Positions 13,451-21,596 of a stretch of DNA of 23,525 nucleotides are shown in pieces. Position numbers and translations under genes: made by a program. The stretch comes from Bacteroidota bacterium (GTDB taxonomy: Bacteria > Bacteroidota > Bacteroidia > Bacteroidales > UBA1556). Below the pieces are notes generated by a model, which did not search any database, had not been told where the DNA came from, and saw only the letters and a program-made list of their open reading frames with translations. Every line of letters begins with the position of its first letter. The stretch's first letter is position 1. The stretch spans positions 1-23,525 of the forward strand of contig QNXT01000315.1 in assembly GCA_003973505.1 (NCBI GenBank), written 5' to 3'.

Positions 13451-16102
13451 ATGAAACGGATATTTCAAATTTTATTTTTATTAAGTATTGTATTTCAGAC
13501 ATATTATGCTCAAAGTCAGGTAATATTCAAGAAAAATTATACTGAGAATATAGAAATAAAATTTCATCCCGAATACCCAACAACGAGCTTACCCAATTAT
13601 TTTATTGATGAAATAGCCAAAGCCCTTCCTAAAATCCGAATGTATGTTAAGATAAACTACCAATACCAATTTCATACACAGGTTGAAAAAAAAGGGAGTA
13701 AGTACACTTTGAATTTGAAGATTCAAGAAATAAATCATGGAGGATATTTTAAGTATAAAAATTTTGATTTCAGTCATCTGATTGCGCCAAGTGAAATTGA
13801 GCAATCGTTTATTATACATGATTTAAGCTCAAACAAAAAACACTATCAAAAAATCCGCATTCCCTTCAAAAAAGAAGGTGCAAGCAGTTGTTCTATTCCG
13901 GGATTAAAAGGCGTTATCACATTCCGAATCAATCTAAAGCCAAATGGAGCAAAGTACATCTATACGAATGCTCAAAAAGAAGAATTTCAACAAGCGGTTT
14001 TGAACATCGACAATTATTATGACGATGCTTTGAAACTGAAGGAAATAAAGAAACGAATTCTTGCGCTCCACTATGATGAAGCCGGACTGGTTGCTTTGCG
14101 AAATGTTGACCTAAAATACATTGAAAAAGATTTAGCCAAAATACATATTGATGATTATAAAGAAAGTCTTAATTTAGGGTCATACGACCCCATTCGATTG
14201 CTTAAACTATATGATGAAATTCTGGTTTTGGTAAAACAAAAACGAGATGAAATGGATAATAAAATGGGGAATCTCGACCAAATTCATTATCAGCAGGCAA
14301 TGCAAGAATTACAAGACGGAAATGAAAGCAAAGCCATTGAATTACTAAAAAAATCTTATAGTATAAACCCTTACTTTTCACCATCATTATACCAACTAGC
14401 ACTTATTGATTATAAACACGAAAAGTTTGTTGAGAGTCTTAAAAAAATACAGCATCTGCTCAATGATTTAAAACCAGATATTGAAACAAAAGCCAACACA
14501 TTGACTCTTTCAAAAACTGTTTATAATGCTTTAATGAACGAATGCAAAAAACTAAATTCAGAAGAGCGCTTCAATCAAAGTATTGGTTTATTAAATCATG
14601 CCAAAACCTTTTGCGATAGCACTAAATACATTCAATGCGATGCCCGATTGGAGCAATACATATCACAAGCTACCAATGGACTATACGCATCCTATTTAAG
14701 CATTGCCCAAGCCTCACTTGACAAAGGCCGGTTTGATATGTGTCAGGATTATATGAAAATGGCGCGTGATTATCGTTTGCAGAATCAAAATAAGCTAAAG
14801 AAAAACAATGCGAAAGCCAAGCAAATAATATATAGTCTAATACGTGGTTTGCTCGATGAGTCGGAGGTAGCAAAGAATAATGGAAATCATACGCAAGCCA
14901 AAGATTTACTTTCTCAGGCAGAAAAGCTTTGTAATGAGAATCCTGATATTGCCTGTAAATCATTAATTAACAAAAATGAAGCTCAAATAATAAAATCAGA
15001 ATATGATGACTTGATTCATCAATGCAGTTATTATGCAAAACACCATCAAACTGAGAAAAGTAAGGAGTTTTTATCTCTGGCCATGACTTATCAGCAAATC
15101 CATTCCGATTATATCCCCACAAGCATAGGTACCGATACCATCGAAGGAAGAGTACGATTAATCATGTACAGAGAAAGTATTAAAAATGGTCTGGCAGACT
15201 TAAAGTCTGAAAAATATCAATATGCACTAAATGAGTTTCGAGATGCGAAAAAGCTTGAAGAAGAATATCATCTAAAAGACGACACTAATTTAAATTCCTA
15301 CCTGCAGCAGGCTGCAAAACCCGTAGTTATATCCATTCTTAAAAAAGGAAAACTGAAAGCTTGGGGAAAGCATTATGATGAAGCACAACAGCTTTTGGAT
15401 TCAGCAATGTTGATGAGCCAGAATTATTATTTTATGTCTGATGCAGAAATTACAAATGCCATTAAAACGCTCAAAAAAGAGTTGAATAAAAGCGAATGCA
15501 GCAAGCTAAACGAAGAATATAACGCATTGATACAGAAAGCAAACACAAATTTACGTTTCGAAGATTATTATCATGCAGCTATTTTTTGGAAGCAAGCCGT
15601 TCATTTGGAACATAAAAATACCCATTGTGACTTAAACACTCAGAATGCACAAAACCTACTCATAAAATATAAAACAGACATTGCTTATAGCGGCTATATC
15701 TTTCATGCTGATAGTTTAAAAAACATTGATGCAAAAAATGCCTTTTCATTATTGGAGAAAGCCGAAAGCCTACGTTTAGACAACAGCAAAGAACTGCATT
15801 CAAAAAAAGTAAGTGCATTAATTGATATACTCTTTAATTATAATACGAAATCCTTTAACCAATTAGGTATCAACTATTTCTTAGAGCATAAAAAGGCAGA
15901 AGAAAGCTATAAACTTTGTGTTCTCGCGCTGGAATCAGGTCAAAATATTGACGAATCACAAATTATTAAAGTGGCAGAATTATTAGCCGAAACAGATAAG
16001 CAAAAAACTGCAGATGCCAAAAGCAGTGCAGAAAAACGATTCGGAAATAAAAAAGAAATGAAGGCCTTAAAAAAGGCATATCTTAAAGCCTGGAAAGATT
16101 AA
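13451..16102 (+). CDS. large secreted helical-repeat (TPR-like) protein
   Basis: This 883-residue protein is not matched to a named family. Residues 1-20 form a signal peptide (KR, hydrophobic core, cleavage after YYA). Residues 21-175 look beta-rich, with a GASSCSIPG loop near 150. From about 180 it is almost wholly alpha-helical with TPR-like pairs such as AMQELQDGNESKAIELLKKSY and ALNEFRDAKKLEEEYHLK. Between about 365 and 780 a longer unit of roughly 130 residues recurs two to three times, two copies bearing cysteines eight residues apart (FCDSTKYIQC, LCNENPDIAC). These may form periplasmic disulfides. No catalytic motif is seen; a scaffold role at the envelope is likely. The transcript ends at a strong terminator. 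No lipobox is present. Confidence 0.65.
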   Translation: MKRIFQILFLLSIVFQTYYAQSQVIFKKNYTENIEIKFHPEYPTTSLPNYFIDEIAKALPKIRMYVKINYQYQFHTQVEKKGSKYTLNLKIQEINHGGYFKYKNFDFSHLIAPSEIEQSFIIHDLSSNKKHYQKIRIPFKKEGASSCSIPGLKGVITFRINLKPNGAKYIYTNAQKEEFQQAVLNIDNYYDDALKLKEIKKRILALHYDEAGLVALRNVDLKYIEKDLAKIHIDDYKESLNLGSYDPIRLLKLYDEILVLVKQKRDEMDNKMGNLDQIHYQQAMQELQDGNESKAIELLKKSYSINPYFSPSLYQLALIDYKHEKFVESLKKIQHLLNDLKPDIETKANTLTLSKTVYNALMNECKKLNSEERFNQSIGLLNHAKTFCDSTKYIQCDARLEQYISQATNGLYASYLSIAQASLDKGRFDMCQDYMKMARDYRLQNQNKLKKNNAKAKQIIYSLIRGLLDESEVAKNNGNHTQAKDLLSQAEKLCNENPDIACKSLINKNEAQIIKSEYDDLIHQCSYYAKHHQTEKSKEFLSLAMTYQQIHSDYIPTSIGTDTIEGRVRLIMYRESIKNGLADLKSEKYQYALNEFRDAKKLEEEYHLKDDTNLNSYLQQAAKPVVISILKKGKLKAWGKHYDEAQQLLDSAMLMSQNYYFMSDAEITNAIKTLKKELNKSECSKLNEEYNALIQKANTNLRFEDYYHAAIFWKQAVHLEHKNTHCDLNTQNAQNLLIKYKTDIAYSGYIFHADSLKNIDAKNAFSLLEKAESLRLDNSKELHSKKVSALIDILFNYNTKSFNQLGINYFLEHKKAEESYKLCVLALESGQNIDESQIIKVAELLAETDKQKTADAKSSAEKRFGNKKEMKALKKAYLKAWKD

Positions 16103-16137
16103 AATTGGATAACATAAATTTCTACTGGTAGATAGGA

Positions 16138-16176
16138 AAAGGCTATTCGTCAAATGACGGATAGCCTTTCTTTTTT
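16138..16176 (+). terminator. strong terminator after the helical-repeat gene
   Basis: AAAGGCTATTCGTCA (16138-16152) pairs with TGACGGATAGCCTTT (16155-16169) over 15 bp with one G-U, followed by CTTTTTTCTTT. The ATG at 16154, which would start a longer version of the next gene, lies in its loop. Confidence 0.85.
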
Positions 16177-16179
16177 CTT

Positions 16180-16187
16180 TACATTTG
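16180..16187 (+). promoter_or_regulatory. -7 promoter element of the glycosylation operon
   Basis: TACATTTG matches TAnnTTTG and directly follows the terminator's T-run, so promoter and terminator are packed into 50 bases. It puts the transcript start near 16194 and the first usable ATG at 16205. The -33 region, inside the terminator stem, has no TTTG. Confidence 0.5.
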
Positions 16188-16204
16188 AGGCTTCAAAGCA
16201 GCCT

Positions 16205-17755
16205 ATGGAAAAAGCACATTTATCGATGGTTCAAAAAGGAGTTTTAATGGGATTATTTCTCATTTTCCTAATTGTGACTGCAATTTCTTACGACGATTAC
16301 GGTATTGCTTGGGATGAGCCTAATCAAAAAGAAATTGGGAAGTTTAACTATGATTATTTAATGGGAACTTCCGATTCATTAAAACAATATCACGACCGAT
16401 ATTATGGTGCAGCCTACGAAATGCCCGTTTATGCACTTACAAAATTTTTCAATCTTGAAAATACGCCATCTGAATATCATTTTAGGCATTTAATAAATCA
16501 CCTTTTATTTATCCTAAGCCTTGCATTCTTTTTTGCATTATTATTCAAGCTATTTCAGAAATTCCAAACTGCAATATTCGGAATCCTAATCCTATATCTT
16601 CACCCTCGGATATTTGCCCATTCGTTTTTCAATAGCAAAGACCTTGTTTTTTTAAGCTTCTTTATCATCGGACTTTATACTCTTTTCTTAGTTTTCGAAA
16701 GTCAAACTAAAAAGCGGATTCTTCTTCACGCTTTAGTAACTGCCTTTCTTATCGATATTCGAATTATCGGTATTATTTTACCATTTATCAGCCTTTTGGT
16801 AATGCTTCCAAACTTATTTAAGGCAAGCGAATATAGAAAACAAAGTCTTAAATCTTTGGCTCTTTATTCGATTTTGAGCATACTTTTTATCTATTTATTC
16901 TGGCCTGCATTGTGGACCGACCCATTTCTATTAGGAAAAAGCTTTCTACGAATGAGCCATTTCCCATTCCGTTACGATGTGCTTTTTCAAGGAGCTCTTA
17001 TCCCTGCTACTCAAATTCCCTGGAGTTATATTCCCGTATGGATTGGAATTAGCACCCCTCCTTTTATTCTACTATTCATCATTTTGGGATTCGTTTGGCT
17101 TATTCGTGACTATATTAAAAACCCAGAGGGTGCATTTTTTACCAATAACCAATGGTTTATTTTGGTCGTAGCTACTTTCCCCATCGATTTTAGTATTTTA
17201 CTCATAATCATAAATTCGACCTTATACGATGGTTGGCGACAAGTCTTTTTTCTATACCCAATGGTTTTATTTGCTGGTATCTATGCTTTCCACCATTTGA
17301 TGAAAAAGCTTGAAAACAAACGCTTTTGGAAGATTTTTACTTATACACTTATTAGCGTTTTTATCATACTTACCGTAAAAAAAATCATTTATCTTCATCC
17401 TTACGAGCAAGTATATTTCAACCATTTTGTGAGTAAAAAAGATGAAAATCGTAGAGAATCATTCGAAATGGATTATTGGGGTTTAAGTTATAGAGAAGGT
17501 ATAGCCTATGTACTCAATCACGACAACTCAAAGAGAATTAGTATCTGTTTTGCCAATGCAGCCGGAGAGAATAACCTTTTATACTTTTCGGAGGAAGAGC
17601 AAGCAATAATTATAATTAAGGAAAAAGCAGAGATGGCAGATTACTTTATCACCAATTATCGTTATCATCCTGAAAATTATAAATATACAAATGAAGTTTT
17701 TAAGGTAGAACGCGACGAAAATCATATTTTATCGGTTTTCAAAATGACTAAATAA
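16205..17755 (+). CDS. GT39-like (PMT/ArnT superfamily) membrane glycosyltransferase
   Basis: The 516-residue protein has about eleven predicted membrane helices. The first is followed by a periplasmic loop with the acidic motif DYGIAWDEP (31-39), the usual place of the catalytic Asp-Glu in GT-C enzymes; YLHPRIFAHSFFNSKD near 131-145 matches the second conserved loop of the family. Such enzymes move a sugar from a polyprenyl-phosphate donor to protein, lipid A or glycan on the outer face of the inner membrane. The GT2 gene two positions downstream could supply that donor. Start at 16205 is chosen because the earlier ATG lies in a terminator. The acceptor is unknown. The C-terminal 100 residues are soluble and probably periplasmic. 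Confidence 0.75.
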   Translation: MEKAHLSMVQKGVLMGLFLIFLIVTAISYDDYGIAWDEPNQKEIGKFNYDYLMGTSDSLKQYHDRYYGAAYEMPVYALTKFFNLENTPSEYHFRHLINHLLFILSLAFFFALLFKLFQKFQTAIFGILILYLHPRIFAHSFFNSKDLVFLSFFIIGLYTLFLVFESQTKKRILLHALVTAFLIDIRIIGIILPFISLLVMLPNLFKASEYRKQSLKSLALYSILSILFIYLFWPALWTDPFLLGKSFLRMSHFPFRYDVLFQGALIPATQIPWSYIPVWIGISTPPFILLFIILGFVWLIRDYIKNPEGAFFTNNQWFILVVATFPIDFSILLIIINSTLYDGWRQVFFLYPMVLFAGIYAFHHLMKKLENKRFWKIFTYTLISVFIILTVKKIIYLHPYEQVYFNHFVSKKDENRRESFEMDYWGLSYREGIAYVLNHDNSKRISICFANAAGENNLLYFSEEEQAIIIIKEKAEMADYFITNYRYHPENYKYTNEVFKVERDENHILSVFKMTK

Positions 17756-17761
17756 AAACAA

Positions 17762-18523
17762 ATGGATATAGTAGAACACCAACATAATACAACGGAAAAT
17801 CGACATCCTTGGGAGCTAGCCCGTTTCGAAGTGATGTATTCATTTATTCAAAAGCATTTTACAATAACTGAAAATGCAAATATTTTGGATGTGGGTTGTG
17901 GTGATACCTTTGTAGTGAGTGAACTACAAAAACGAATGCCATCGTTAAACTATTATGCCATCGACACCGCCTTTGACGATAAACTAATTAAAGACTTTCA
18001 ACATGATGGCATTGAACTATATAAAAATATATCCGATTTGGAAGGCGTAATTAAGCATGCCAATCTTGTTTTATTAATGGATGTAATTGAGCATATTAAA
18101 GATGAAAAAACATTCTTAAAAGATTTATTGCAAAAAGATTATGTAAGTGCTGACAGCTTGTTTTTAATCACTGTACCTGCCTACCAATCATTATTTTCTG
18201 AGCATGATGTTTTTCTTAAACACTACCGCCGCTACTCACGAAAATCATTGCTACAAACACTAAAAGATACAGGTTTTGAAATTATCGATAGTGGTAATTT
18301 TTTTACATCCCTCCTCGCTCCAAGAGTATTGGAGTTAAGCAAAGAAAAACTCTTCGGCAAAGCCAAAGCACAAGGATTGAGTTCGTGGCAAGGGAGTAAA
18401 AAACAATCAAACATACTGAAAGAAATCTTATATTTGGATTTCAAAACAAGCAATTTTATTAAACAATTAGGAGTTAAACTTCCTGGTTTATCAACCTATG
18501 CACTATGCCGAAAGTCTGTATAA
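17762..18523 (+). CDS. class I SAM-dependent methyltransferase of a glycosylation operon
   Basis: The 253-residue protein has motif I ILDVGCGD (41-48), an acidic motif II end (AIDTAFDD, about 61-68), motif IV LLMDVIEHI (about 99-107) and the post-motif FLITVPAYQSLFSEHDVFLK seen in methyltransferases of polysaccharide clusters. It probably methylates a sugar, polyprenyl-linked glycan or related small molecule. It starts six bases after the membrane glycosyltransferase and overlaps the GT2 gene by 19 bases, so the three are one operon. Substrate not determinable. Confidence 0.75.
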   Translation: MDIVEHQHNTTENRHPWELARFEVMYSFIQKHFTITENANILDVGCGDTFVVSELQKRMPSLNYYAIDTAFDDKLIKDFQHDGIELYKNISDLEGVIKHANLVLLMDVIEHIKDEKTFLKDLLQKDYVSADSLFLITVPAYQSLFSEHDVFLKHYRRYSRKSLLQTLKDTGFEIIDSGNFFTSLLAPRVLELSKEKLFGKAKAQGLSSWQGSKKQSNILKEILYLDFKTSNFIKQLGVKLPGLSTYALCRKSV

Positions 18524-19242
18524 TAATTCCTTTTTTTAATGAGCAAAACCGAATTCAAACTGAAGGTTTTCTCAGTTTTATTCAAAATCAGAAAGACTAT
18601 TCATTGATGCTCGTTGACGATGGTAGCAGTGATCAAACATTGGAGGTGCTTACTTCCATGAAAGAACATTTTCCTGCTCAGATTGATGTACTTTCATTAG
18701 CCAAAAACGTTGGCAAAGCAGAAGCTGTTCGGCAAGGAGTGCTTAAAGCTCATAGCATTGGTTATTTTGATTTCTTTGGTTTTATGGATGGTGATTTAGC
18801 GACTCCGCTTGAAGAAGCTACACGCTTTATCGATTATTTCTCAAATCACAAAATACAATTTGTTTCAGGCTCCAGAGTAAAGCTTTTTGGTTGGGACATT
18901 CACCGTAGCCTGAAACGGCACTATTTTGGGCGTGTTTTTGCAACTTATGTTAGCTATCTATTCGGCCTTGAAATATACGACACCCAATGTGGTGCCAAAT
19001 TTTTTACCAATAGTATGGCACAAGACCTATTCAAAGAACCCTTTGTTAGTAAATGGTTTTTTGATATTGAACTTTTTATTCGCCTACGTAATCGTATGGG
19101 CAAGCATTTTAACGAAAGCTTGATAGAAATTCCTTTATTGCATTGGCACGAGATTGGAGAATCAAAATTAGGTCTAAACGATTTTCTTAAAACACCTTTA
19201 GAATTAAGAAGAATAAAGCGTCATTATAAAAATCAGCTCTAA
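18505..19242 (+). CDS. GT2 polyprenyl-phosphate sugar transferase (ALG5/DPM1-like)
   Basis: The 245-residue cytoplasmic enzyme has the GT2 nucleotide-sugar fold: CIIIPFFNE (5-13), LVDDGSSD (36-43), NVGKAEAVRQG (68-78), the metal-binding DGD at 95-97 in FMDGDLATP, GSRV and YDTQCGAKFF (about 156-165). The QCG-K-F pattern and the length fit dolichyl/polyprenyl-phosphate glucosyl- or mannosyltransferases such as ALG5. It lacks membrane helices after the catalytic domain. It likely makes a polyprenyl-P-hexose used by the GT39-like enzyme of the same operon. Glucose or mannose cannot be told apart from the sequence. Confidence 0.8.
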   Translation: MPKVCIIIPFFNEQNRIQTEGFLSFIQNQKDYSLMLVDDGSSDQTLEVLTSMKEHFPAQIDVLSLAKNVGKAEAVRQGVLKAHSIGYFDFFGFMDGDLATPLEEATRFIDYFSNHKIQFVSGSRVKLFGWDIHRSLKRHYFGRVFATYVSYLFGLEIYDTQCGAKFFTNSMAQDLFKEPFVSKWFFDIELFIRLRNRMGKHFNESLIEIPLLHWHEIGESKLGLNDFLKTPLELRRIKRHYKNQL

Positions 19243-19270
19243 AGATTAATCTCCAACAATCATTTTTCCT

Positions 19271-19496
19271 TTAACCCGTATTATTCATGAATTTTGAGTA
19301 TACAGATATGAGACGTCTAACTTTTTAAGTTATACACGTGTATTACAAAAAGTTAGCAACGAAATAGATGTATGCTCAAAATTCAAATAATCCCCCAAAT
19401 TTGGGATAAAACAAATCTCAACAACACAAAATTAAGGCTTAAATATCAGGCAATTCGATACTAGTAAATATATTTATGGTGAATAATACGGGTTAA
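19271..19496. repeat. 226-bp nested-palindrome element with perfect 17-bp terminal inverted repeats
   Basis: TTAACCCGTATTATTCA (19271-19287) returns inverted at 19480-19496 without a mismatch. Directly inside the left end a second inverted repeat, TGAATTTTGAGTATACA (19288-19304) with 19369-19385 (one G-T), encloses a third, CTAACTTTTT/AAAAAGTTAG (19317-19326, 19347-19356). In its centre sits the perfect palindrome ATACACGTGTAT (19332-19343). The right half holds the palindrome CCCAAATTTGGG (19394-19405). No reading frame of note is present and I find no target-site duplication, so it may be a MITE, a REP-like element or a folded RNA. It fills the gap between the GT2 gene and the M23 peptidase. 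Confidence 0.65.
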
Positions 19497-19520
19497 CGAA
19501 TTGCCGTTAATAAGTATTTA

Positions 19521-19560
19521 TATTCCTACAAAAAGAGGAATAATAATTGCTTCATCTTTG
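19521..19560 (+). promoter_or_regulatory. probable promoter and dyad of the M23 peptidase gene
   Basis: CATCTTTG (19553-19560) is a one-mismatch -7 element, 19 bases before the chosen ATG at 19580. Just upstream TATTCCT (19521-19527) and AGGAATA (19536-19542) form a 7-bp dyad across the -33 region, a possible repressor site. Confidence 0.35.
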
Positions 19561-19579
19561 TGTTCAAATTAGCAATAGC

Positions 19580-21289
19580 ATGACAAAACATTTTTTTATT
19601 TTTTTATTTATTTTGGGGATGAGTAAACTCAGCTTTGCTCAAGAAAACTACGATCAAAACTATTTTCGATCACCATTAGATATTCCATTGGTTTTATCAG
19701 GCAGTTTTGGGGAGCTGCGAGGAAACCACTTTCATTCGGGCATCGATATAAAAACACAAGGCGTTGTTGGGAAAAAAGTTTACGCTGCAGCTGATGGTTA
19801 TGTCTCGCGAATCAATGTTTCACCTTTTGGCTATGGCAATGCCATATATATCACTCACCCCAATGGCTATGTATCTGTTTACGCCCATTTACAACGCTTT
19901 AACGACAGCATAGCAGCCATTATTAAATGGGTGCAATATAAACGGAAATCTTTTGCACTTGAATACTTTCCCGACAAAACAAGCATTAGAGTAAAGAAAG
20001 GTGATTTGATTGGTTTTTCAGGAAATTCAGGAAGTTCAGGAGGACCACATTTACATTTTGAAATACGAAAAGAAAGCAATGCCCATCCCATAAACCCCTT
20101 TCTTTGGGGAATTAAAGTTGCCGACCATCAATATCCACAAATTAGCAGATTGGCAATATATAGTTATATTACAAGCTATTACCAACCAAAGAAAGAGTAT
20201 AAACTCAAGCAAACAAGTCGAAAAGCCAAACTCAACACCAATGATACCATTGAAGTAAATAAACGCTTTTATATTGGCGTACAAAGCATCGACCAACAAG
20301 ATGGAGCCGTAAATAAGAATGGTTTGTATAAACTGGAGTATTTTATTGACAGCGATTTGTTTTTTACTTTTCAAGTAAAGGAATTAAGCTTTTCACAACA
20401 ACGCTATATCAATTCCTATATCGATTATAAAACCTATAAAGAAACGAAGGTAAAATATCAAAGAACATTAGTGCAGCCCAATAATCACTTGCTTAATATT
20501 ACCAATGTGAAAAATAAGGGAGTGATTGAATTGAATGATGATAAGGCTCACGAAATAACGGTTATTGCTTCTGATTTTGCCGGGCAGAAAACCATATTGA
20601 AGTTTTATGTAAAACGCAAAAAAGATGATGTAAAGAACAAACAAATTGCAGGTACATTATTCGAGTGGGATCATAATAACATTTATAAATATAAAGATAA
20701 TAGCATGAGTTTTGAGATTCCTAAAGGAGCACTTTATGATGATATTGCTTTTTACGCCACAAAAACAAAGAATAATTACACAAACTATTCCAATTTATAT
20801 AAAATTTACGATAGCGGAGTACCATTGCATAAGTATTGCAATATTTCCATAAAAGCTGATTCCAGCCTCACTCCTGCCCTTCAATCAAAAGCTTGTGTTT
20901 TAAGCCTAACCGATAAAGGTGGCTTTTATTACGAAGGTGGAAAATTCAACAATGGGTTTGTTAGCACACGCACCCGTTCTTTCGGCGACTATCTTATTGG
21001 TGTAGATACCATTGCACCCGTGATAAAGCCCCAAAATGTATATAATGGTAAGAATATCACCAGACAAAGAAGTCTTGATTTTAGAGTTACCGACGATTTA
21101 TCAGGAATAAAAAGCTATCAAGCCACCTTAGATGGAAAATGGATTTTATTATCATACGACCCCAAGCGAAAGCGCATGTATTATAAGATAGACGACCACT
21201 TTCCCAGAGGAAAGCATGTATTCAAAATATCGGTGAGCGATGCCAAAGGAAATCAATCGGCAGTAAAGATGAATTTGATACGGAACTAG
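19580..21289 (+). CDS. secreted M23 (LytM/lysostaphin-type) metallopeptidase
   Basis: The 569-residue protein has a signal peptide (1-20, cleavage after SFA). The M23 domain at about 35-170 keeps all zinc ligands and catalytic histidines: HSGID (His52, Asp56), YAHL (His103) and HLHFE (His157, His159). An insertion of about 35 residues separates YAHL from the GD.IGFSGNSG strand; this occurs in Bacteroidota members as far as I recall. Residues 200-569 are beta-rich, ending in an immunoglobulin-like segment (DDLSGIKSYQATLDGKW). It should cut peptidoglycan cross-bridges in the periplasm during growth or division; intact catalytic residues argue against a pure activator role. Start at 19580 is chosen over an in-frame TTG at 19547 because the signal peptide begins there. 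Confidence 0.85.
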   Translation: MTKHFFIFLFILGMSKLSFAQENYDQNYFRSPLDIPLVLSGSFGELRGNHFHSGIDIKTQGVVGKKVYAAADGYVSRINVSPFGYGNAIYITHPNGYVSVYAHLQRFNDSIAAIIKWVQYKRKSFALEYFPDKTSIRVKKGDLIGFSGNSGSSGGPHLHFEIRKESNAHPINPFLWGIKVADHQYPQISRLAIYSYITSYYQPKKEYKLKQTSRKAKLNTNDTIEVNKRFYIGVQSIDQQDGAVNKNGLYKLEYFIDSDLFFTFQVKELSFSQQRYINSYIDYKTYKETKVKYQRTLVQPNNHLLNITNVKNKGVIELNDDKAHEITVIASDFAGQKTILKFYVKRKKDDVKNKQIAGTLFEWDHNNIYKYKDNSMSFEIPKGALYDDIAFYATKTKNNYTNYSNLYKIYDSGVPLHKYCNISIKADSSLTPALQSKACVLSLTDKGGFYYEGGKFNNGFVSTRTRSFGDYLIGVDTIAPVIKPQNVYNGKNITRQRSLDFRVTDDLSGIKSYQATLDGKWILLSYDPKRKRMYYKIDDHFPRGKHVFKISVSDAKGNQSAVKMNLIRN

Positions 21290-21302
21290 GGCAAAAAAGC
21301 AT

Positions 21303-21310
21303 TAAATTTG
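21303..21310 (+). promoter_or_regulatory. -7 promoter element of tRNA-Arg
   Basis: TAAATTTG matches TAnnTTTG and ends 11 bases before the tRNA 5' end, leaving a very short leader. No correctly spaced -33 TTTG is seen. Confidence 0.5.
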
Positions 21311-21321
21311 CGCCTGATACG

Positions 21322-21393
21322 GGTCCCGTAGTTTAATGGATAAAATCTCAGATTCCGGTTCTGAGGCTGTGGGTTCGATTCCCGCCGGGATCA
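21322..21393 (+). tRNA. tRNA-Arg, anticodon CCG
   Basis: The full cloverleaf can be drawn: acceptor GGTCCCG/CGGGATC (one G-U), D arm with GTTTAATGGATAAAAT, anticodon stem TCAGA/TCTGA with loop TTCCGGT (anticodon CCG, reads CGG), T arm GTGGG-TTCGATT-CCCGC, discriminator A. The 3' CCA is not encoded, so it is added after transcription. Length 72. Confidence 0.93.
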
Positions 21394-21406
21394 CATTTTA
21401 CTTTTT

Positions 21407-21443
21407 ATAAGCCTGTATATTAATGATATACAGGCTTATTTTA
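21407..21443 (+). terminator. terminator after tRNA-Arg
   Basis: ATAAGCCTGTATAT (21407-21420) and ATATACAGGCTTAT (21426-21439) form a perfect 14-bp stem with a 5-base loop followed by TTTAT. The rest of 21444-21596, up to the convergent ATPase gene, shows nothing clear. Confidence 0.8.
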
Positions 21444-21596
21444 TATCAAGGTAAAACGTTTGCTATTTTACAACATATAGAGTCAATGTGGATATACAAT
21501 ATAAGACATACTCAAAAAATATGCACAAAAGTAAAGTAACCCCACTAAATAGAACAGCCTCGTTTTAGGTTGGATAAAACCTTTAGTTACTTCTTT

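Noticed and set aside
21322..21393. tRNA-Arg as an attachment site of an integrated element
   Set aside because: No integrase and no second copy of the tRNA 3' end are visible in the window to the right; kept only as an inference in the findings.
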